A stretch of DNA of 64,000 bases from Burkholderia latens (lineage in GTDB: Bacteria; Pseudomonadota; Gammaproteobacteria; Burkholderiales; Burkholderiaceae). Below the pieces are notes generated by a model that had not been told where the DNA came from, did no database searches, and saw nothing but the letters and a program-made list of their open reading frames with translations. The stretch is from positions 1 to 64,000 of the forward strand of contig NZ_CABVPL010000017.1 of NCBI RefSeq assembly GCF_902499045.1, in the 5' to 3' direction. Made by a program: the position numbers and the translations under genes. This document shows, one piece after another, positions 57,981 to 64,000 of this stretch. Position 1 is the stretch's first letter. Each line of letters begins with the position of its first letter.

Positions 57981-58643
57981 TCAGAACTCCATGTCGAGTT
58001 CGTCGATGTCCTCGTGCTCCGCCTTCGCCGCATCGATCCACTCCGCAACGAACGGATGCGCGAGCATGCGCATGCAGTAGTCGGCGACATCGGGCGGCAG
58101 TTTCACGTCGTAGGTCAGGAATCGGGTGACGACGGGCGCGTACATGGCATCCGCGATGCCGATCTGCGCGCCGAACAGCCACGGGCCGCCATATGCGGAC
58201 AGACATTCGCGCCAGATCGTCACGATCCGCTCGATGTCGTGCTGCGCACGCGACCAGATCCGGAAACCCGGAAAATGCGCACGCAGGTTCATCGGCAACG
58301 CGGAGCGCAACGCGTGGAAACCCGAATGCATTTCGCCGCAGATCGAACGGCAATGCGCACGCGCACGCCGATCGTCGGGCAGCAGCCGCGCCTGCGGGCG
58401 GATCTCGTTCAGATATTCGGCAATCGCGAGCGTGTCCCACACCGTGCTGCCGTCGTGCGTCAGGCACGGCACGAGGATCGACGGCGACAGCAGCAGCAGC
58501 TCCGCGCGCGATGCCGCATCGATCGGCACGCTGACCGTCTCGAACGCGAGCCCGCTCAGCTTCGCGAGCAGCCAGCCGCGCATCGACCACGACGAATAAT
58601 TGCGGCTGCTGATGGTCAACGTCGTCTGTCGGGTCGATTCCAT
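57981..58643 (-). CDS. glutathione S-transferase family protein
   Basis: GST-fold protein of 220 residues. The thioredoxin-like N-terminal domain starts LTISSRNYSSWSMRGWLLAK, with the family's Pro before the glutathione site in SILVPCLTHDGSTVWDTLAI, and EYLNEIRPQARLLPDDR leads into the all-helical C-terminal domain. Such proteins conjugate or reduce electrophiles with glutathione; the substrate is unknown. GGGGAG precedes the ATG. It is divergent from phaZ. Confidence 0.87.
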   Translation of the reverse strand: MESTRQTTLTISSRNYSSWSMRGWLLAKLSGLAFETVSVPIDAASRAELLLLSPSILVPCLTHDGSTVWDTLAIAEYLNEIRPQARLLPDDRRARAHCRSICGEMHSGFHALRSALPMNLRAHFPGFRIWSRAQHDIERIVTIWRECLSAYGGPWLFGAQIGIADAMYAPVVTRFLTYDVKLPPDVADYCMRMLAHPFVAEWIDAAKAEHEDIDELDMEF

Positions 58644-58777
58644 GTCACTCCCCTGCTGATTGCCGTTCGTGCCCCTGCACCGAAAGCGCACGCCGCGCCG
58701 TGCGAACCGCACCACGCCCGTGCGGCGCATTCGCCGAAGTGGCGCAATCTCGCACGGCGCAGCGGACGGATCGGCAC

Positions 58778-58836
58778 GCATGCGGCACGTGCGGCCGTGC
58801 GCCGCGTGCGCGCATGCGGTCGCACGTGCCGCATGC
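58778..58836. repeat. perfect 16-bp inverted repeat upstream of phaZ
   Basis: GCATGCGGCACGTGCG at 58778-58793 is exactly mirrored by CGCACGTGCCGCATGC at 58821-58836, with a 27-base GC-rich loop. It lies about 110 bases before the phaZ start, in the divergent gst/phaZ gap (58644-58944, otherwise without a gene). It could be an operator, a leader-RNA hairpin or a recombination remnant. Confidence 0.75.
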
Positions 58837-58944
58837 GCGCCGCCGTTCGCGCCGCGTTGCGGAACTGCTGCAACCGGCGTGCCAGCGCACTGCTGGCACA
58901 CCGCTTGCCTCGCTCAATGCAACGTGACGCACCGAGCGACGGCC

Positions 58945-60285
58945 ATGAACCTGCTTGCCTATCCGCTTTACCAATGGTCTGCAGAATGCCTGCGCCCGGC
59001 GCGCGCATGGGCGGCCGCCACCCGCGCGGCGATGTCGGTGTGGCCGCCCGCCACGTCGACACCGGCGGGCCGCATGATCGACGCGCTGTGCGAGCTGCTC
59101 GAATGCTGCGCGTTTTCGCACCGGCGCCCGCCGTTCGGAATCGCGTCGATCGTCGTCGACGGCAACACGATACCCGTCGTCGAGGAAGCCGCCGCGGCGA
59201 CGCCGTTCGGCACGCTGCTGCATTTCCGCAAGGCGCGAACGATGGCACGCCAGCCACGCGTGCTGATCGTCGCGCCGATGTCCGGGCATTTCGCGACGCT
59301 GTTGCGCGGCACGGTCAGCACGATGCTCGCCGATCACGACGTGTACATCACCGACTGGCACAACCCGCGCGACATCCCGCTATCGGCCGGACGCTTCGGC
59401 TTCGACGAATACGTCGAGCACGTGATCGATTTCATTCGGCACATTGGCCCGGACGCGCACGTGCTCGCGATCTGCCAGCCGACCGTCGCCGCGCTTTCGG
59501 CGGTCGCGCTGATGGCCGCCGCCGGCGATCCGGCACAGCCCGCGAGCCTGACGCTGATGGCGGGGCCGATCGACTGCCGCGTGAATCCGACGAAGGTCAA
59601 CGCGCTCGCGACGAGCCGGCCGATCGAGTGGTTCGCGCGCAACCTGATCAGCGTGGTGCCGCCCGGTTTCGTCGGCGCGCAGCGTTGCGTGTATCCGGGC
59701 TTCGTGCAGGTCGGCGCGTTCATGTCGATGAATCCGGATCGCCATGCCGCGTCGTTTGCCGATCTGTACTTCGAGCGTGCGAAAGGCGATCCGGCGAAGG
59801 CCGACACGCTGCGCCGCTTCTACGACGAATACTTCGCGACGGCCGATCTCACCGCGGAGTTCTATCTGGAGACGGTCGAGAAAGTGTTTCAGCAATACGC
59901 GCTCGCGCGCGGCGAACTGACCGTCGGCGACCGGCTGGTGGAGCCTGCGGCGATCCACCGCACCGCGCTGCTGACGATCGAAGGCGAAAAGGACGACATC
60001 TGCGCGGTGGGCCAGACCGTGGCCGCGCAGGAGCTGTGTTCGGGGTTGCCGTCGTATCTGAAAACGCACCACGTGCAGACGGGCGCGGGCCACTACGGCG
60101 TGTTCAACGGCAGCCGCTGGGAAACGCAGATCTATCCGATCGTGCGTGCGACGATCCACGACAACGAGCCGTACGACCGCACCGCTGATTCCGACGGCGA
60201 TGCGAGCGGTGCGCACTACGTGACGCTGCGCGCATTGCTCGATACGCGTGCGACGCTTCGCGACTCGGCAACGCCCGTCACGTAA
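58945..60285 (+). CDS. phaZ: intracellular polyhydroxybutyrate depolymerase
   Basis: Protein of 446 residues of the PhaZ1 family that degrades native PHB granules inside the cell. The nucleophile is a cysteine, Cys178 in LAICQPTVAALSAVAL, in place of the lipase serine, a hallmark of this family; HHVQTGAGHYGVFNG near the C-terminus contains the catalytic His. The N-terminus MNLLAYPLYQWSAECLRPAR is the family type. The ATG at 58945 follows GAGCGACGG. The alternative open frame to 58660 looks non-coding. Confidence 0.88.
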   Translation: MNLLAYPLYQWSAECLRPARAWAAATRAAMSVWPPATSTPAGRMIDALCELLECCAFSHRRPPFGIASIVVDGNTIPVVEEAAAATPFGTLLHFRKARTMARQPRVLIVAPMSGHFATLLRGTVSTMLADHDVYITDWHNPRDIPLSAGRFGFDEYVEHVIDFIRHIGPDAHVLAICQPTVAALSAVALMAAAGDPAQPASLTLMAGPIDCRVNPTKVNALATSRPIEWFARNLISVVPPGFVGAQRCVYPGFVQVGAFMSMNPDRHAASFADLYFERAKGDPAKADTLRRFYDEYFATADLTAEFYLETVEKVFQQYALARGELTVGDRLVEPAAIHRTALLTIEGEKDDICAVGQTVAAQELCSGLPSYLKTHHVQTGAGHYGVFNGSRWETQIYPIVRATIHDNEPYDRTADSDGDASGAHYVTLRALLDTRATLRDSATPVT

Positions 60286-60391
60286 GCCGCTGCCGTGCGC
60301 TGAACGCGTGCTGTCGCGACGCGTGGCGCGGCGCTCGATATCGCGGCGAATCTCCCCGCCGAGCCGACGGCGGGGCGCAATGCCCGGCGGT

Positions 60392-60414
60392 GCGCGGGCG
60401 GGGACGGCCCGCGC
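60392..60414. terminator. hairpin between convergent genes
   Basis: GCGCGGGC at 60392-60399 pairs with GCCCGCGC at 60407-60414 (8 bp, loop of 7) between the ends of phaZ and the next convergent gene. No T run follows, so termination is only likely, possibly in both directions. Confidence 0.4.
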
Positions 60415-60426
60415 GTGCCGCCGGTG

Positions 60427-60894
60427 TTACGAACAGCCCTTGCCGTGCGACGCGTGATAGCCCTTGGCCTTCGCGTCGGCTTCCGACATGTAGCTGCCGT
60501 GCTTGGTCTTGCCGTAGTATTTGTCGGTCGAGCAGTGGTAGACCTTCGTGCTGTCGTTGGCCCACACCTTGCCCGCTCCGCCGCCGGGCGCTGCCGCGGC
60601 GGTCGTCGCGGGCGCGTTCTTCGCCGGTGCGGCGCCGGGTGCCGCCGACGCGGACGCTGCCGCCGCAGGCGCCGCGGCCGGCGCGCTGGCCGCGACGGCC
60701 GACGACGCGCCGTACCATGCCTTCACACCCTTGTGACCGGCGCACGCGCCCTTCTTCGACGCACCCGAATAGAACGACCCGTCCTTGCACAGGCCGGTCG
60801 TGCCGGCCGGCGCGCTCGCCGGAACCTGCGCGAACGCACCGAGCGACACACCCATGCCGGCGACGAGCGCGGCGATCAACATCGTCTTTTTCAT
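60427..60894 (-). CDS. secreted Ala-rich protein with DUF3761-like motifs
   Basis: Protein of 155 residues with a signal peptide (cut after FAQ or near AFA, residue 22). The mature part has two Cys/His-bearing blocks, LCKDGSFYSGASKKGACAGH and VYHCSTDKYYGKTKHGSYMS, separated by a long Ala/Pro-rich spacer (about 70-110). The first block matches DUF3761 (CKDGS...GACSGHGG). It ends HASHGKGCS. Function is unknown; an envelope or extracellular role is likely. GGAGAGG precedes the ATG. Confidence 0.8.
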   Translation of the reverse strand: MKKTMLIAALVAGMGVSLGAFAQVPASAPAGTTGLCKDGSFYSGASKKGACAGHKGVKAWYGASSAVAASAPAAAPAAAASASAAPGAAPAKNAPATTAAAAPGGGAGKVWANDSTKVYHCSTDKYYGKTKHGSYMSEADAKAKGYHASHGKGCS

Positions 60895-60962
60895 GATCCT
60901 CTCCTGATTTGCCTGAATGCTGGAAGCATCCCGACGCGATGTCGGGCATGCCGCGTCGCGGG

Positions 60963-61100
60963 TCAACGTACCCAGCGGCAGATGCGGTGATGGTGGTGGT
61001 CGAAATGGCACACGCGGTGCGAATGGGCTTCGGCCAGCGCCGGCGTGAGGACGGCGCATGCGACGGCCGCCACGGTCAGAATCTTCGCGATGCGGGTCAT
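60963..61100 (-). CDS. tiny secreted His-rich protein
   Basis: Protein of 45 residues with a clear signal peptide (MTRIAKILTVAAVACAVLTP, cut near LAEA). The mature remnant of about 20 residues is rich in His and Cys (SHRVCHFDHHHHRICRWVR), which would bind Ni, Cu or Zn. AGGAG lies eight bases before the ATG. It is just upstream of, and in the same direction as, the DUF3761-like gene (68 bases apart), so they may be cotranscribed. Confidence 0.65.
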   Translation of the reverse strand: MTRIAKILTVAAVACAVLTPALAEAHSHRVCHFDHHHHRICRWVR

Positions 61101-61365
61101 GACTTTCTCCTGGTTGGTCAGCCGGTGGCCCGGCTGTCCTTCCTTAACGCCCGTCGCGCTGACGCCGTGCACGGCAGGGCGTCGAATTGACCATCTTTGA
61201 CACGGTGTAACGAAACATCACGCGAAGCCGACGATCCGCTGACTGTTTTTTCATTTTCATGACGTGCCCGATGCGTTCGGATCCCGAAGGACCGGCGCGG
61301 CACGGACGCGCCCGACCAAGGCCTGTCGCAGCCTGCGGATGCCCCGCGCGCAAAGCGACGACGAC

Positions 61366-61800
61366 TTACGCGCCCGCGTCGCCCCACGGCGTCGGCGCGG
61401 GCACGTCGCACGGCCCTTCGACGTCGATCGACTTGAAATCGGCCGGCCCGACGATTTCCAGGTACTCCATGTCCGGCGAGTAGTCGAACAGGTAATGGAC
61501 GATGCCCGGCGCCTGGTGCACGCAGTCGCCGGCATTCACCAGCGTCTCGCGCTCGCCGTACATGAAGCGCGCCCAGCCTTTCAGCATGATCACGATGTGG
61601 AAGTCGGCCTCGTGACGGTGCCAGCCGGTGCCCGCCGCCGGTGCATGATTCGCCCTGACGAGTTGCGCGACGACCCGGCCATTGGTCGCGCCCGCGATGC
61701 CGAGATCGCGATACAGGAAGAAGTCGCGCAGGCCTTCGCCTTGATACGGCGTGTCCTGCGGCTTCACGTGGGAAAACGCGGTAGGGGTCGGCGTGCTCAT
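61366..61800 (-). CDS. cupin-domain protein
   Basis: Single-domain cupin of 144 residues. Motif 1 residues are in GTGWHRHEADFHIVIMLKGW (His-x-His and downstream Glu/His) and motif 2 in AGDCVHQAPGIVHYLFDYS, giving a typical mononuclear metal site. Possible roles are small-molecule isomerase, dioxygenase or binding protein. The neighbouring polar amino-acid ABC transporter, in the same direction and ending 69 bases upstream, suggests a link to uptake, but the reaction is not readable. Confidence 0.82.
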   Translation of the reverse strand: MSTPTPTAFSHVKPQDTPYQGEGLRDFFLYRDLGIAGATNGRVVAQLVRANHAPAAGTGWHRHEADFHIVIMLKGWARFMYGERETLVNAGDCVHQAPGIVHYLFDYSPDMEYLEIVGPADFKSIDVEGPCDVPAPTPWGDAGA

Positions 61801-61869
61801 CGCGGCGCTCCTCGATCGAAAGAGTCGTCCGGGACAAGCATTTACCGTTCCAGTTTCAGCAACGCCCGC

Positions 61870-62637
61870 TTACTTCAGCCGCCCGGACAGGAACTGCCCG
61901 AGCCGCTCGCTCTTCGGGTCGACGAGAATCTGCTGCGGATCGCCCTCTTCCTCGATCTTGCCCTGGTGCAGGAAGATCACGTGGTTCGACACGTTGCGCG
62001 CGAAGCCCATCTCGTGCGTGACGACGACCATCGTGCGGCCTTCCTCGGCGAGCTGCTGCATCACCTTCAGCACTTCGCCGACGAGCTCCGGGTCGAGCGC
62101 CGACGTCGGCTCGTCGAACAGCATCACTTCGGGCTCCATCGCGAGCGCACGCGCGATCGCGACGCGCTGCTGCTGGCCGCCCGACAGGTGCGACGGATAC
62201 ATCCGTTCGACGCGCGGCGCGAGCCCGACCTTCTCCAGATACTTGCGTGCGCGCGCGACGGCCTCGTCCTTGCCGATCCCGAGCACGGCCATCGGCGCCT
62301 CGATCACGTTCTCGAGCACCGTCATGTGCGACCACAGATTGAAGTGCTGGAACACCATCGACAGCTTCGTGCGCATTCGTTGCAGCTGCTTCGGGTCGGC
62401 CACGCGCAACGAGCCGTTGCGGTCGCGCGCGGTATGGATCGGCTCGGCGCCGATCGTGATCTGCCCCGAGCACGGCTGCTCGAGGAAGTTGATGCAGCGC
62501 AGGAACGTGCTCTTGCCGGAGCCGCTCGAGCCGATGATGCTGATCACGTCGCCGGCCTTCGCCTTCATCGACACGCCCTTCAACACCTCGTTGTCGCCGA
62601 ACTTCTTGTGCAGGTTTTCAACGGTGAGCTTGTACAT
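61870..62637 (-). CDS. polar amino-acid ABC transporter, ATP-binding protein
   Basis: ATPase of 255 residues of the HisP/GlnQ family that powers import. Walker A is GSSGSGKST, the signature [15 protein letters not shown], and Walker [14 protein letters not shown]. The sequence is closest in style to HisP ([17 protein letters not shown]-type insert; [20 protein letters not shown]), so histidine/lysine/arginine/ornithine are likely substrates. It follows the two permease genes by 32 bases. Confidence 0.9.
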   Translation of the reverse strand: MYKLTVENLHKKFGDNEVLKGVSMKAKAGDVISIIGSSGSGKSTFLRCINFLEQPCSGQITIGAEPIHTARDRNGSLRVADPKQLQRMRTKLSMVFQHFNLWSHMTVLENVIEAPMAVLGIGKDEAVARARKYLEKVGLAPRVERMYPSHLSGGQQQRVAIARALAMEPEVMLFDEPTSALDPELVGEVLKVMQQLAEEGRTMVVVTHEMGFARNVSNHVIFLHQGKIEEEGDPQQILVDPKSERLGQFLSGRLK

Positions 62638-62669
62638 CCCTGATCTTCCTTGCGAATCGTTCGAATGCG

Positions 62670-63383
62670 TTAGCGGCCGCGCGGCGCGAGGTACGCGAGC
62701 CAGCGCGTCTCGAGCTTGCGGAACGCCCAGATGAGCGCGAACACGACCACGGCATACAGCACGGCTGCGATGCCGTACGCCTGGAACGACATGTACGTCG
62801 CGGAGTTCACGTCGCGCGTGACCTTCAGGATGTCGGGCACGGTCGCGGTGAATGCGAGCGTCGTCGCATGCAGCATCAGGATCACTTCGTTGCTGTAGCT
62901 CGGCAGCGAACGGCGCAGCGCGGACGGCAGGATGATCCGCATGTAGAGCTTGAAGCGCGACATCCCGTATGCCATCCCGGCCTCGATCTCGCCGGCCGGC
63001 GTCGCCCTGATCGCGCCCGCGAAGATCTCGGTCGCATACGCGCATTCGTTCAGCACGAACGCGAGCAATGTGCAATTCATCGCGTTGCGGAAGAACGTGT
63101 CGAGCAGCACGTGGTCGTGCACGACCTGCAGGCTGTAGATGCCGGTGTAGCACATCAGCAGTTGCACGTAGAGCGGCGTGCCGCGGAACACGTACGTATA
63201 GAGCCACACCGGCCCGGCGATCCAGCGGTTCGACGATGCGCGCGCGATCGCGAGCGGCACGGCGAGCGCGAAGCCGAGCGCGATCGATACGACCAGCAGC
63301 CACAGCGTGATCGCGAGGCCGCTGAAGCGGTAGCCGTCGGTATACAGAAAGTTTTGCCAGTACTGGCTGACGAGTTCGATCAC
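62670..63383 (-). CDS. polar amino-acid ABC transporter, permease (HisM-like)
   Basis: Permease of 237 residues with five or so membrane segments and the conserved EAA loop ([20 protein letters not shown]). [20 protein letters not shown] is the typical HisM/ArtM segment. The ATG overlaps the stop of the upstream permease (ATGA, 63380-63383), indicating coupling. It pairs with the next gene to form the heterodimeric channel. Confidence 0.9.
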   Translation of the reverse strand: MIELVSQYWQNFLYTDGYRFSGLAITLWLLVVSIALGFALAVPLAIARASSNRWIAGPVWLYTYVFRGTPLYVQLLMCYTGIYSLQVVHDHVLLDTFFRNAMNCTLLAFVLNECAYATEIFAGAIRATPAGEIEAGMAYGMSRFKLYMRIILPSALRRSLPSYSNEVILMLHATTLAFTATVPDILKVTRDVNSATYMSFQAYGIAAVLYAVVVFALIWAFRKLETRWLAYLAPRGR

Positions 63384-64000
63384 AGTGCAAGCCTCCGGAC
63401 GCCGGCGGAATAACGCTTCTCGAGGTGGTGCAGCACGACGTTCGACACCGTCGTGATCGCGAGATAGATCGCACCGGCCGCGAGCGTGAAGAAGAAGAAA
63501 TCCAGCGTGCTCTTGCCGGCGTCCTGCGATGCCTTCACGACGTCGGCAAGCCCGATGATCGACACGAGCGCGGTCGCCTTCACGAGCACCTGCCAGTTGT
63601 TGCCGATGCCCGGCAGCGCGAAGCGCATCATCTGCGGGAACAGGATGCGGTGGAACACGCGCCAGCCGCTCATCCCGTATGCGAAGCCGGCTTCGAGCTG
63701 GCCGCGCGGCACCGCGAGAAACGCGCCGCGGAACGTCTCGGTGAAGTACGCGCCATAGATGAAGCCGAGCGTCACGACGCCGGCCACGAACGGGTCGATG
63801 TCGATCTGGTCCCAGCCGAGCAGGTCGGTCACGTTGTTCAGCAGGATCTGGATCCCGTAGAACAGCAGCAGCATCAGCACCAGGTCGGGCACCGCGCGGA
63901 TCAGCGTCGTATAGAACGTGCCGAGCGACTTGAGCATGCGGTTGGCCGACAGTTTCGCGGCCGCCCCCGCGAGGCCCAGTACGAGCGACGCGGCGAGCGA
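63380..64000 (-). CDS. polar amino-acid ABC transporter, permease (HisQ-like), 5' truncated by window edge
   Basis: The visible 206 codons lack the true start, which lies beyond the right edge; the ATG at 63937 is internal to the frame. The frame continues to the last base with hydrophobic sequence [20 protein letters not shown]. The EAA loop is [20 protein letters not shown] and the segment [20 protein letters not shown] is typical of HisQ. The periplasmic binding protein is probably further upstream, outside the window. Confidence 0.88.
   Translation of the reverse strand, partial: SLAASLVLGLAGAAAKLSANRMLKSLGTFYTTLIRAVPDLVLMLLLFYGIQILLNNVTDLLGWDQIDIDPFVAGVVTLGFIYGAYFTETFRGAFLAVPRGQLEAGFAYGMSGWRVFHRILFPQMMRFALPGIGNNWQVLVKATALVSIIGLADVVKASQDAGKSTLDFFFFTLAAGAIYLAITTVSNVVLHHLEKRYSAGVRRLAL

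Overview
The window is high-GC, tightly packed DNA that looks like a Burkholderia cepacia complex secondary replicon. The pointers are an anthranilate dioxygenase system with the AndAc/AndAd/AndAb/AndAa subunit sizes known from B. cepacia DBO1, a Wsp surface-sensing operon led by the Burkholderia-type hybrid WspHRR instead of the GGDEF protein WspR, and the general style of the regulators and chemoreceptors. No rRNA, tRNA, CRISPR array, IS element or prophage was seen. The species is inferred from gene content, not from a marker gene.

Left part (1-32 kb). Bases 1-6149 (minus strand) hold wspHRR-wspA-B-C-D-E (wspE cut by the window edge). The genes after wspA are mostly joined by ATGA stop/start overlaps. 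Next come a CPA1 Na+/H+ antiporter, an acetolactate-synthase-like ThDP enzyme with an aldehyde dehydrogenase, a HI1419/HI1420-type toxin-antitoxin pair and a DUF445 membrane protein. Bases 14.1-24.6 kb form an aromatic degradation block. The andAcAdAbAa operon and its divergent AraC/XylS regulator convert anthranilate to catechol. The catR/catBAC genes convert catechol to cis,cis-muconate, muconolactone and 3-oxoadipate enol-lactone. A chemoreceptor and a small partner gene sit between the two operons. A quinone-reductase-like flavoprotein with a divergent LysR gene, a small gene behind a good LexA box, a fadH-type dienoyl-CoA reductase with a divergent AraC regulator, and a split aconitase X (AcnX) pair follow.

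Middle (32-53 kb). Two MarR genes and an EmrA/EmrB/OprM-type tripartite efflux operon share a 15-base motif in their upstream regions. Between 40.3 and 52.7 kb lies an apparent synthase-dependent exopolysaccharide locus. A processive GT2 synthase, a beta-helix-like membrane protein, a YaiO-like outer-membrane barrel, a polytopic membrane protein, a large secreted deacetylase-like protein, a secreted glycosidase-like protein and a GlmS copy all point the same way. A divergent UDP-GlcNAc 2-epimerase sits behind 1.2 kb of non-coding DNA. The gene set suggests an amino-sugar (GlcNAc/ManNAc-type) polymer with its own precursor supply. It matches neither the cepacian nor the pgaABCD gene set.

Right part (53-64 kb). 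A double-CACHE-type chemoreceptor precedes an unusual three-gene motor cassette: a cyclic-nucleotide-binding/FliG-C fusion, MotA and MotB. No other flagellar gene is nearby. This is the most unusual system in the window. A GST, an intracellular PHB depolymerase, two small secreted proteins, a cupin and a polar amino-acid ABC transporter (permease cut by the window edge) complete it.

All family calls come from reading the translated sequence. No database search was run.
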